From Franconibacter pulveris DSM 19144 (GTDB lineage Bacteria > Pseudomonadota > Gammaproteobacteria > Enterobacterales > Enterobacteriaceae), in contig KK211222.1 of assembly GCA_000621185.1 (NCBI GenBank), forward strand, positions 553,523-617,522: a DNA stretch of 64,000 nucleotides, given 5' to 3'. Position 1 is the first letter of the stretch. Each line of letters starts with the position of its first letter. Below the pieces are notes generated by a model, which was given only the letters and a program-made list of their open reading frames with translations, ran no database searches and had not been told where the DNA came from. This document shows, one piece after another, positions 15,773-23,465 of this stretch. A program made the translations under genes and the position numbers.

Positions 15773-17170
15773 TCAGTAACGGCCCGGTGGCGTGAAAAGA
15801 CGCAACGGCGAGCGTAACAATCGCCCGGGGGTTTGTGCCCGGTCATCGTTTAGCGCGCTGAGAAAGGCGTTAGCCCACCAGTGATGGTTGTAGTGGCAAA
15901 CCTGCTGACGCAGCTGTTGATGGCGTCTTTTGCGTTCCGCCAGCGGCATGGAGAGCGCGGAATGCAACGCGTCGCAAAGTTCGCTGGGGTCATAGGGATT
16001 AACGAGCAACGCTCCGCTAAGCTGTTCGGCGGCCCCGGTAAAGTGCGAAAGGATAAGCACGCCGGGGTCCGCCGGGTTTTGCGCCAGAATGTACTTTTTC
16101 GCCTCCAGCGACATCCCTTCGCAAAAGGGCGTAAACAACGCGACGCAGGATTGCGCGTAGAGCGTTTCCCGCCACGCCGGCGCCAGCGGCTCGTTATGCA
16201 AATAGTTGACCGGCGACCAGTTGAAATCGCCGTAGCCGCCGTTGAGTTCGCCGCAGAGCCGTTCAAGCTGCTGGCGCAAGCCTGGCGTGAAGCAGGGCGA
16301 TTCCCTCGCCAGGTCGCAGACCTGAACCAGCGTAACGTCATGCAAATATTGCGGGTGCTGCTCCAGCAGCTGACGCAGCGCGGCAAGCCGCCAGGCGATG
16401 CCGCTGGCGTCGCTTATCACATCGGTGCTGACTATCCAGCGGGGTTTATGCTGGGGCGTCGGGACGGGCGGCGCTGACGAAGGCGCTACGCCGCAGGGGA
16501 AAACGCCTACCCGCAGCAGGTGGCCGTTTACGCGAAACAGCGTCTCCGTCACCTTTTCCGTGCGGTAACGGCGTGAAAGCCAGGTAATGAAATGGCTGGC
16601 GTCGTTACGGGACTGAAAACCCAACAGGTCGTAATAAAAGAGCGACTGCATCAGCCAGTCATGCTCCGGCAGGGCGCGAAAAATTTCGCCTGGGGGGAAC
16701 GCATGGTGCAAAAAGAAGCCGCAGCGGTTTAAGTACCCTGCTTCCTTCAGATTCCTCGCTACCGCCATCAGATGATAGTCGTGCGCCCATACCCTATCGT
16801 CCGGGCAGAGGTGCTCCGCTATTCGTTCCGCCACCTTTTCGTTGTAGCTGCGGTAAGCCTGAAAGGCGCCGGGCTGATAAACCGCGAGATCGGGACGGTT
16901 GTGAAATACTGGCCACAGCTGCTTATGCACATAGCCGTGATAGTAATCGCCATATTCCTGGTCTGAAAGGCGCCAGTTAACCAACTCACAGTCAGCCAGC
17001 TCGCGCTGGCTGACGGCGTTTTGCTCATCTTTGCCTGTCTCGCCATTCCAGCCCAGCCACAGCGCTTTGTGCTGTTTCGCCACGCTATAGAGCGTTTCGG
17101 TTAACGGGCGGACGGGCGCCTTGTGCAACACGTCGCAATGGTTGCTCGCCATAATAAGTCGGGACATCAT
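15773..17170 (-). CDS. OtsA-like trehalose-phosphate synthase family protein lacking donor-site residues
   Basis: A 465-residue GT20-family protein clearly related to E. coli OtsA (474 aa), for example LWLGWNGETG, WAHDYHLMAVA, GFFLHHAFP and AQNPADPGVLILSHFTGAAEQL. Comparison with OtsA from memory shows key substitutions. SNR of the N-terminal loop is SNH (R9 lost). YR of LWPAFHYR is NR (Y76 lost). The donor-phosphate loop SVERLDYSKG is STDVISDASG (R262 and K267 lost). RDGMNLVAKEY is CEGMSLEAKKY (D361, N364 and E369 changed). W40, D130 and H154 remain. UDP-glucose use is therefore unlikely, and a regulatory pseudoenzyme or new specificity is possible. It follows the glutamine-synthetase-like gene by 38 bp and is probably co-transcribed with it. 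Confidence 0.85.
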   Translation of the reverse strand: MMSRLIMASNHCDVLHKAPVRPLTETLYSVAKQHKALWLGWNGETGKDEQNAVSQRELADCELVNWRLSDQEYGDYYHGYVHKQLWPVFHNRPDLAVYQPGAFQAYRSYNEKVAERIAEHLCPDDRVWAHDYHLMAVARNLKEAGYLNRCGFFLHHAFPPGEIFRALPEHDWLMQSLFYYDLLGFQSRNDASHFITWLSRRYRTEKVTETLFRVNGHLLRVGVFPCGVAPSSAPPVPTPQHKPRWIVSTDVISDASGIAWRLAALRQLLEQHPQYLHDVTLVQVCDLARESPCFTPGLRQQLERLCGELNGGYGDFNWSPVNYLHNEPLAPAWRETLYAQSCVALFTPFCEGMSLEAKKYILAQNPADPGVLILSHFTGAAEQLSGALLVNPYDPSELCDALHSALSMPLAERKRRHQQLRQQVCHYNHHWWANAFLSALNDDRAQTPGRLLRSPLRLFTPPGRY

Positions 17171-17208
17171 TTCTCCTGATGAGGATCTCGCGCCGCGCAG
17201 GCGACGGT

Positions 17209-18636
17209 TCAGAGCCGCCAGGCTTTTTCCGCCTCGGTGACTTCATGTTCAAAACGCGCCAGCGCTTCCCGCTTGCTGGTCAGCCACAGGCGGGCGAAAT
17301 CGTCGCCCAGCTGTTCACGCAGCCAGGGCGAGAGCGCAAAAAGCATTAACGCGTGCGGCTGGTTGGTTGGCAGCGGCGGCGGGGCGGCGTCTGCAGGCGG
17401 CAGCCCGGGCGCCTTATCAAGCCCGTAGAGCATGGCCGCAAGCAGCGTGGCGACAACCAGATACGGGTTAGCGTCCGCGCCCGCGAGGCGGTATTCAAAA
17501 CGCCGGGCTTTAGGAGATGAGCAGGGGACGCGTATCGCCGTGGCGCGATTGTTATGCCCCCAGCCGGAAAAACGCGGCGTGGCGAGCATCGGGCGCAGGC
17601 GCCGCCAGGCGTTAACGTTGGGCGCGATAAGCGCCAGCGAAGCGGGCATCAGCGCCAGCACCCCGGCCATGGCGTGCAGCATGATTTCAGGTAACGCCTC
17701 CGGCGGCCCGGCGAAGAGGTTCTCACCCCGGGCGTTATTCAGGCTGATATGAAAATGCATGCCGCTGCCTGCTTTGTCGCTGTGGGGTTTGGCCATAAAA
17801 GTGGCGCTATGGTGGTGCGCTTGCGCAAGCTGGCGAATCAACCGTTTCATCGCCAGCACGTTATCGCAGGCGGCGAGGGGGTCATCGGTATGGCGAAAGT
17901 TAAGCTCATATTGCCCGCTTCCCGCCTCGGCCACGATGCCGGTCAACCCGCGGGCCTGTAACCAGGCATGACGTTCAATGTCGGCAAGCAGGGCGGCCAC
18001 CGACGGCGCGCCGTCAATCTGGAAGAAAGGCCAGGCGTCTGCCGCCGTCTCTTCCGGCGTTTCGCTGAGATAAAACTCCATTTCAGGGGCGATGACCGGA
18101 TAAAGCCCGCGCTGGTGAAACGTATTCAGCACCCGCTGGAGGATAACCCGCGGCTCCAGCGGGCAGGGCGCGCCATCCTGCTCGCGCATGCTCAGCTGTA
18201 ACTGCGCGTAGCGTTTCGGGTCTTTCGCGCAGGGTTTTAAGGTGCCCGGCACCGGCAGACACAGGCGATCCGGCTCGATGGCGGAAAGGGCGTCATCGCC
18301 GGCATGAACAATCTGGCCGTCAATCTCCGTGGCGTAGAGCGAAAGCGGGAAGTAGCACCCCTCCTCAAGAGATAACAGCGCCTCGACGCCGATTTTTTTG
18401 CCGCGCGGCCGGCCATGACAGTCGTACAGATAAATATCGATAAACTCCGTCTCAGGATGTTCGCGCAAATAGGTCTTTGCCTCCTGTGCGAAAGTGACAG
18501 TGGGCGGCGCGTAGTTTTCCGCCAGCAGCCTTGAGTGAAACATCATGGAGAACATGGCGGGCTCCGGTGAAGAGAGGGTTTCGGCCGCGGCGGCAGCCGG
18601 TTTTCGAAAGCGGCCTCGCACGATTTTTGTCGTCAT
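17209..18636 (-). CDS. Glutamine synthetase family ligase, gamma-glutamylpolyamine synthetase (PuuA)-like
   Basis: A 475-residue GlnA-fold ligase. Catalytic blocks are intact: EMEFYL, IVAEAGSGQYELNF, ATFMAKPHSDKAGSGMHFHISL, WGHNNRATAIRVPCSS and RRFEYRLAGADANPYLVVA. These carry the metal-binding Glu/His residues and the glutamate-binding Arg. The short, non-GlnA length and GSGMHFHISL place it with PuuA-type enzymes, which join glutamate to an amine such as putrescine using ATP. An N-terminal stretch of about 28 residues (GRFRKPAAAAAETLSS) precedes the domain, so a later start is possible. No other putrescine-degradation gene is nearby; the partner is the OtsA-like gene 38 bp downstream, so the amine substrate is open. 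Confidence 0.88.
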   Translation of the reverse strand: MTTKIVRGRFRKPAAAAAETLSSPEPAMFSMMFHSRLLAENYAPPTVTFAQEAKTYLREHPETEFIDIYLYDCHGRPRGKKIGVEALLSLEEGCYFPLSLYATEIDGQIVHAGDDALSAIEPDRLCLPVPGTLKPCAKDPKRYAQLQLSMREQDGAPCPLEPRVILQRVLNTFHQRGLYPVIAPEMEFYLSETPEETAADAWPFFQIDGAPSVAALLADIERHAWLQARGLTGIVAEAGSGQYELNFRHTDDPLAACDNVLAMKRLIRQLAQAHHHSATFMAKPHSDKAGSGMHFHISLNNARGENLFAGPPEALPEIMLHAMAGVLALMPASLALIAPNVNAWRRLRPMLATPRFSGWGHNNRATAIRVPCSSPKARRFEYRLAGADANPYLVVATLLAAMLYGLDKAPGLPPADAAPPPLPTNQPHALMLFALSPWLREQLGDDFARLWLTSKREALARFEHEVTEAEKAWRL

Positions 18637-18768
18637 AGCAGGGTCTTTGAGTGATGCCTTTCGGCGGTAAAACTAGTCTGGCGTTTTCTCAGGCAGGTTG
18701 TTGTAAAAAAAGCATAAAAAGCGCGTCCTGGAATATAAACGCGATATAAACGCGGCGGGGAACGGGCG

Positions 18769-18799
18769 AAAAAAAAGCGGGCTCGTGTCGCATGCCCGC
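18769..18799 (-). terminator. Rho-independent terminator of the 19.8-18.8 kb unit
   Basis: On the minus strand GCGGGC (18799-18794) and GCCCGC (18782-18777) pair around an 11-nt loop and are followed by a run of T (the plus-strand A run ending at 18776). It lies 17 bp beyond the stop of the 259-residue membrane protein. Confidence 0.7.
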
Positions 18800-18815
18800 G
18801 TTAATAAAGGGAGGT

Positions 18816-19595
18816 CTAACGTTGCGGCGCCTTGTCTCTTTCATCACGCATGGCGAAAGAGAGCGTCTGGGACGGCTCAAAAAGCGACAGGCTTTCAATC
18901 TGGTCGAGCAGGATAACCTTACGGAAATCCAGCGCGGTGCGCGGTTTCGAGGTCAGCGTAATATTATGACGCTCATACCAGGCGCTGTAATTATGCTCCA
19001 CTCTCAAATCCAGCGTCTGGTGGTCGCGGTAGCCGCTTAACATCGGGATTAACACGATGTTGTTGGCGTCTTCGCGGTCAAACGTCGCGGTGTGGATCAT
19101 GCCAATGTAAATGCGCTGCGATTTCATCGTCACCCACGCCAGTTCGCCTTGCTCCATACACTGATAGAGCAACCCTTCCACGCCGTTCGCCCGGGACAGG
19201 TGCTTGTAAAGCTCCCGACGCCCGGCGCTGTCGAGCCTTGCGCTGCGCGCCCAGTTTGAGCGGTAAAGGCAAAACAGTATGGCGAAAGCGAGCATGATAA
19301 CCACGGGCGCCTGGATGCCAAGAAAGCTCCAGTTCATAAACGTCATGTGGTAACGATGATCTTCTGGGCCGAACCATTGCGGAAACTCGTTCATCGTCAT
19401 TGACGTCAGCAGCAGCACCAGCCAGAGAATGGCGGTGGCCAGAATACCCTGAAGCACGAAAATACAGCCGTTCAGCGCCACCAGAAAGTAAACGTCCCAG
19501 CCGGACGTGCGTTTAAACTGAAACCGGGTAGAAAGATCCCGGCTGGTGTACCAGTAGCCGCACACCATCAGTACCATAAAAATTGCTGTTCCCAT
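18816..19595 (-). CDS. Uncharacterised inner-membrane protein, 259 residues
   Basis: I do not recognise this family. Three hydrophobic segments are visible: residues 2-14 (TAIFMVLMVCGYW), a long one at about 32-64 (YFLVALNGCIFVLQGILATAILWLVLLLTSM, probably one or two spans) and about 88-112 (SFLGIQAPVVIMLAFAILFCLYR). From about residue 115 a soluble domain follows: KHLSRANGVEGLLYQCMEQGELAWVTMKSQRIYIGMIHTA, then NNIVLIPMLSGYRDHQTLDLRVEHNYSAWYE, ending RKVILLDQIESLSLFEP. The soluble part looks like a small beta-rich sensor. The start lies 1 bp after the stop of the small acidic protein, so the two are translationally coupled. Confidence 0.75.
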   Translation of the reverse strand: MGTAIFMVLMVCGYWYTSRDLSTRFQFKRTSGWDVYFLVALNGCIFVLQGILATAILWLVLLLTSMTMNEFPQWFGPEDHRYHMTFMNWSFLGIQAPVVIMLAFAILFCLYRSNWARSARLDSAGRRELYKHLSRANGVEGLLYQCMEQGELAWVTMKSQRIYIGMIHTATFDREDANNIVLIPMLSGYRDHQTLDLRVEHNYSAWYERHNITLTSKPRTALDFRKVILLDQIESLSLFEPSQTLSFAMRDERDKAPQR

Positions 19596-19596
19596 C

Positions 19597-19794
19597 TCAG
19601 GCTCGCTTTAGCGCTTCAACATGGCGGGCAAAATCATCCTGCACCGCCTGACAATGAATATTCACCGACGCGTTGCCGTCTTCATCGATAAGAATACGAT
19701 CGCCGTCATCGATAGAGTCTTGTATCTCCTCATGGCTGATGACCTGCAGCAGTTTTTCCGGGCTATTAAAAAGCGATAAAAAAAGTCGTTTCAT
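19597..19794 (-). CDS. Small acidic protein, 65 residues, coupled to the membrane protein
   Basis: It begins at ATG 19794 with GGAGG 5 nt upstream; an ATG at 19830 in the same frame lacks a ribosome site. The product KRLFLSLFNSPEKLLQVISHEEIQD and following IDDGDRILIDEDGNASVN is acidic and mostly helical, with no signal peptide and no cysteine-rich site. It ends just before the 259-residue membrane gene. The pairing of a small acidic cytosolic protein with a membrane sensor suggests an adaptor or regulatory subunit, but there is no recognised domain. Confidence 0.75.
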   Translation of the reverse strand: MKRLFLSLFNSPEKLLQVISHEEIQDSIDDGDRILIDEDGNASVNIHCQAVQDDFARHVEALKRA

Positions 19795-19916
19795 CTTTTC
19801 CTCCGACCAAAAAGTATAGAGAGCCTGCATTAAGCAAGGGAATGGCCAGCCTGCTTTTTAAGAGATATCTCCGTCCGCCGGGCTTTTTCCCGCCTGTTTT
19901 TACGCTTTAAATAGTT

Positions 19917-19942
19917 AATGATTATGAGTATGATTCGCATTT
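19917..19942. promoter_or_regulatory. Putative Fur box before the YncE-like/TonB receptor genes
   Basis: The segment has the tandem hexamers ATGATT, ATGAGT, ATGATT followed by the inverted CGCATT. This resembles the Fur array of NATAAT-type repeats in which the third hexamer is inverted. It is 110 bp before the YncE-like start, in an AT-rich promoter region, and the downstream TonB-dependent receptor is the class of gene Fur represses. Several positions deviate from consensus. Confidence 0.5.
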
Positions 19943-20052
19943 GATGTGAAAAGCGGTTTCACTTCCGTTTTGTAGGGCGCTAACAACAACGAACGCCGCG
20001 CTGGCGGCGAATAAGGCACGCTGTGCCGCTATTTAAAAAGGAAAAAGCTGTT

Positions 20053-21129
20053 ATGACCATGAAACCCTGCGCGCTCGCGCTGCTGGCGGCGTTCGCCCTT
20101 GGCGGCTGCGCGGCGCAAAAAACGGCTCAACCGCAGGCTGCCGCCGTTCCCGCCGCGAAGACTGCCCAAAAAACAGATTTACTCCAGCGTGAGCTGGCCT
20201 ATGGCGTTTATGAGCTGGTGGAAAACCCGCAAAACCACGCGATTTACGTGGCGACGGCGCAATCTTTCAAAGAGGTGCAGGGCGGGGTTATCTACAAGCT
20301 GGACCCGAAAACGCTTAACACCCTTGGCGAATCGCATACCGATCTGAAAAACTTTGGCGCGGCGCAGGATGCTGAAGGCAAAACCCTGTTTGTCACCAAC
20401 TCGCTCGATGGCGGCATCAGCGCTATCGATACCGCTAACGGCAAGGTCAAAGGCCGGCTGCTGTTCAGCGAGCGCAACGAGAAAGGCTTCCCCTACGGCG
20501 CGCGGGAAATCCTCTGGCGCGATGGGCTGCTTTATGTGGGCGGCGTGGGCGACCCGGCCGTTATCTGGGTAGTGGATGCCGAAACGCTGAAGCTGAAAAC
20601 GCGCATTAAAAACGCCGGCAAGTGGGTGACTGGCCTGCACTTCTCGCCCACCACAAACCGCCTTTATGCGGCAAACGGCGGCGGTGAAATACTCGTGATT
20701 AACCCGCGCACCAACCGCATCGAAAAACGCTGGAAGCCGCTTGGCGAAAAAGAAGCGCTGCTGCTGAATATGGCGGAAGACCCGGCAACCGGTCGCCTCT
20801 TCGTCACCGATAATTCCAAAGCGAAAACCACGCTGGTGCTGGATATCCGCACGGGCCATCTCATTAAACAACTCGATACCGGCGACTCGCTGGCGGTGAA
20901 ATTCAACGCTAAGCGTAACGAGCTTTACCTTACCCAGCGCGAATCGGGCAAGCTATTGAGCCTCGACGCCACCACTTATGCGCTGAAGCAGAGCTGGGAT
21001 TTGAAGCCGAACCCCAACAGCCTGCTGGTTTCCGCCGACGGCCAGACGCTTTACGTCACCGTAAAACAGCCGTTTAACAAAGACCACTCCACCAAAGGGC
21101 TGGACCGCATCGTTCGCATTTCGCTTTAA
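20053..21129 (+). CDS. YncE-like seven-bladed propeller lipoprotein
   Basis: A 358-residue protein similar to E. coli YncE: ELAYGVYELVENPQNHAIYVATAQ, TLFVTNSLDGGISAIDTANGKV, LYVGGVGDPAVIWVVDAE, KWVTGLHFSP, NRLYAANGGGEILVINP and LLVSADGQTLYVTVKQPF are repeated YVTN-type blades. The start at 20053 (TMKPCALALLAAFALGGC) is preferred over one 30 bp upstream; it gives a lipobox LGGC with Cys19, whereas E. coli YncE is a soluble periplasmic protein (family knowledge). YncE is iron-regulated and pairs with a TonB-dependent receptor, as here. A hairpin separates it from the receptor gene, which it precedes by about 66 bp. The biochemical role of YncE remains uncertain. Confidence 0.85.
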   Translation: MTMKPCALALLAAFALGGCAAQKTAQPQAAAVPAAKTAQKTDLLQRELAYGVYELVENPQNHAIYVATAQSFKEVQGGVIYKLDPKTLNTLGESHTDLKNFGAAQDAEGKTLFVTNSLDGGISAIDTANGKVKGRLLFSERNEKGFPYGAREILWRDGLLYVGGVGDPAVIWVVDAETLKLKTRIKNAGKWVTGLHFSPTTNRLYAANGGGEILVINPRTNRIEKRWKPLGEKEALLLNMAEDPATGRLFVTDNSKAKTTLVLDIRTGHLIKQLDTGDSLAVKFNAKRNELYLTQRESGKLLSLDATTYALKQSWDLKPNPNSLLVSADGQTLYVTVKQPFNKDHSTKGLDRIVRISL

Positions 21130-21143
21130 ACCGTCATTTTTTC

Positions 21144-21164
21144 GGCCCGGCGACGGGCCTTTTT
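21144..21164 (+). terminator. Attenuating hairpin between the YncE-like and receptor genes
   Basis: GGCCCG/CGGGCC forms a 6-bp stem with a GCGA loop, followed by TTTTT. It is short, so some read-through into the TonB receptor gene 32 bp later is likely. Confidence 0.55.
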
Positions 21165-21195
21165 GCGCATTTTTACAGCAAGGTAAACACCAGAA

Positions 21196-23382
21196 ATGAA
21201 ACGCACACCGTTACGTAAAACGCTGCTGGCGCTGGCTATCGGCGCGGCAACCCAGGCGGCTTACGCCGCTGCCGTTACAAATGAAGCAAATAACCAGGAA
21301 GATACGGTCGTGGTGCAGGCCGCCCCAAAAAGCGATTTTAAACCGGGCGGCGATACCCCGGTGCCGGCTTATCTGGATGGGCAAGTCGCCCATGGCGGGC
21401 GTGTCGGGATGCTCGGCGAGCAGAACGCAATGGATGTGCCTTTCAACGTCATCAGCTATACCTCGAAACTGATTGAAGATCAGCAGGCGAAAACGATAGC
21501 CGACGTGGTGCGCAACGACGCCAGCGTGCAGAACGTGCAGGGCTTTGGCAACTTCCAGGAAACCTACCGCATTCGCGGTTTCCAGCTCAACGGCGATGAC
21601 ATCACAATTGGCGGCCTGGCGGGTGTGATTCCGCGCCAGGTGGTGGGGCTGTCGATGATCGACCGGGTGGAGGTCTTTAAAGGGGCGAACGCGCTGGTCA
21701 ACGGCGCCGCGACATCCGGCGTGGGCGGCATGATCAACCTTGAGCCGAAGCATGCCGATGAGTTACCGCTGACCCGCGTTGGCGTGGATTACACCTCGTC
21801 ATCGCAGGTGGGCGGCTCGCTCGACGCGGGGCGCCGCTTTGGCGATAACAACCAGTTCGGCGCGCGGGTTAATCTGGTTCACCGCGAAGGCGACACGGCC
21901 GTTCATGGCGAACATCGTCGCACCACCCAGGCGTCGCTGGGCCTGGATTACCGCGGCGATCGGTTGCGCACCTCGTTTGACGCAGGCTATCAGAAGCAGA
22001 CGTTTCATGGCGGCCGGCTGGGCGTCAATGTGAGCGGCGTGAATTTTATCCCTGAGGTGCCGGACGCCACCCATAATTACAGCCAGCAGTGGGCCTATAG
22101 CGATATCGAAAGCGAATTCGGCCTGGCGCGCGCGGAATATGATCTCGTCGACGGCTGGACGGCTTATGCAGGCGTCGGCGGTCAACACTCCCATGAAATC
22201 GGCCTCTACGGCGTGCCGAAAATCACTAACGCTGATGGCGACGCCACCATCAGTCGTCTGGATACTAACCGGATCATTGATAACTTCAGCGGTATGGCGG
22301 GCGTGCGCGGCAACTTTGATACGGGGTTTGTCAGCCATAAGACGAATGTCGGTTACTCGGCGATGACGCACCGGGATAAAATCGCCTGGCACTCTTCGAA
22401 AGTGAACCCGGCCACCAACATTTATGATACCAACCCGGTAAACGTGCCTGTTAACGCCTCTTTCGCCGGTGACTATGACGACCCGCTGACTACCGGCCGC
22501 ACCCGCAGCCAGGGCTGGTTGTTGAGCGATACGCTCGGCGTGCTGGACGATACCGTTCAGCTCACCTTAGGCGCTCGTTATCAAAAAGTGGTGGTGCGCA
22601 GTTACGACAACAACACGGGCGCTGAAAAGCAAGATTCGCGCTTTAACGAAGATCGCTGGATGCCGACCTACGGCATTGTGTATAAGCCCTGGCAGGAGGT
22701 TTCGCTCTACGCTAACCACACCGAGGCGCTGCAGCCTGGCAGCAGCGCTCCGCAGGGCGCCGCAAACTATGGGCAGAGCACGGGCATCATCCATTCGAAA
22801 CAAAACGAAGTCGGCGTGAAGGTCGATTTCGGCCGCGTTGGCGGGTCGCTGGCGTTGTTTGAAATCAAGCAGCCTTCCGCTTTTCAGGACAGCGTCACCA
22901 AAATCTATGCGCTGGATGGCGAACAGCGTAACCGGGGCGTTGAGTTCAACCTGTTCGGCGAGCCAGTGGCGGGCCTGCGCCTTAACGGCAGTGCCACCTG
23001 GCTTGATCCAACGCTGACCAAAACCAAAGACGGCCTGAACGACGGCAACGACGCAGTGGGCGTGCCGAACTTTATCGCAGCGCTGGGTGCGGAATATGAC
23101 ATCCAGCCAGTAGAAGGGTTAACGGCCACCGCCAACCTCAACCATAGCGGTTCGCAATATGTGAATGTCGCCAATACCAAAAAACTCGACAGCTTCACCA
23201 CGCTCGACCTCGGCATGCGCTACACCATGCGCCTGAACCAGGATCAGAACAACATGGTCTGGCGCGTGGGGCTGGATAACGTGACTAACGAGAAGTACTG
23301 GTCGAATGTCGAGACCAACGGTTTTTACATCTATCAGGGCGAGCCGCGAACGCTGAAGGTGTCGATGAGCTACGACTTCTGA
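21196..23382 (+). CDS. TonB-dependent siderophore receptor
   Basis: A 728-residue outer-membrane receptor. The signal peptide is RTPLRKTLLALAIGAATQAAYAA, the TonB box is DTVVV near residue 36, and the plug domain spans about residues 60-200. The plug carries the typical siderophore-receptor phrases FNVISYTSKLIEDQQAKTIADVVRNDASVQ, YRIRGFQLNGDDI and GLSMIDRVEVFKGANALVNG. A 22-strand barrel follows and ends in the required aromatic (SYDF). It resembles the ferrichrome/FcuA-FhuE group more than catecholate receptors, but the ligand cannot be read from sequence. The upstream YncE-like gene and putative Fur box support iron-limited expression. Confidence 0.93.
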   Translation: MKRTPLRKTLLALAIGAATQAAYAAAVTNEANNQEDTVVVQAAPKSDFKPGGDTPVPAYLDGQVAHGGRVGMLGEQNAMDVPFNVISYTSKLIEDQQAKTIADVVRNDASVQNVQGFGNFQETYRIRGFQLNGDDITIGGLAGVIPRQVVGLSMIDRVEVFKGANALVNGAATSGVGGMINLEPKHADELPLTRVGVDYTSSSQVGGSLDAGRRFGDNNQFGARVNLVHREGDTAVHGEHRRTTQASLGLDYRGDRLRTSFDAGYQKQTFHGGRLGVNVSGVNFIPEVPDATHNYSQQWAYSDIESEFGLARAEYDLVDGWTAYAGVGGQHSHEIGLYGVPKITNADGDATISRLDTNRIIDNFSGMAGVRGNFDTGFVSHKTNVGYSAMTHRDKIAWHSSKVNPATNIYDTNPVNVPVNASFAGDYDDPLTTGRTRSQGWLLSDTLGVLDDTVQLTLGARYQKVVVRSYDNNTGAEKQDSRFNEDRWMPTYGIVYKPWQEVSLYANHTEALQPGSSAPQGAANYGQSTGIIHSKQNEVGVKVDFGRVGGSLALFEIKQPSAFQDSVTKIYALDGEQRNRGVEFNLFGEPVAGLRLNGSATWLDPTLTKTKDGLNDGNDAVGVPNFIAALGAEYDIQPVEGLTATANLNHSGSQYVNVANTKKLDSFTTLDLGMRYTMRLNQDQNNMVWRVGLDNVTNEKYWSNVETNGFYIYQGEPRTLKVSMSYDF

Positions 23383-23383
23383 T

Positions 23384-23411
23384 AAAAAAGCTCCCGTCTG
23401 CGGACGGGAGC
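23384..23411 (-). terminator. Rho-independent terminator of the transketolase operon
   Basis: A 9-bp stem (GCTCCCGTC/GACGGGAGC, 4-nt loop) with an A run on its left gives a T run on the minus strand. It ends the isomerase-transketolase operon; for the receptor gene on the plus strand it lacks a strong T tract. Confidence 0.75.
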
Positions 23412-23465
23412 AAAACGGCCTTACTGGTGGAGTCAAACGTCATGACGGCGGGCCGCGCTTGCGCG

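Noticed and set aside
15577-15846. Minus-strand 89-codon frame overlapping the OtsA-like stop
   Set aside because: It overlaps the 3' end of a clear gene, has no ribosome site and shows no recognisable protein pattern; the DnaA boxes in this gap explain part of the sequence.
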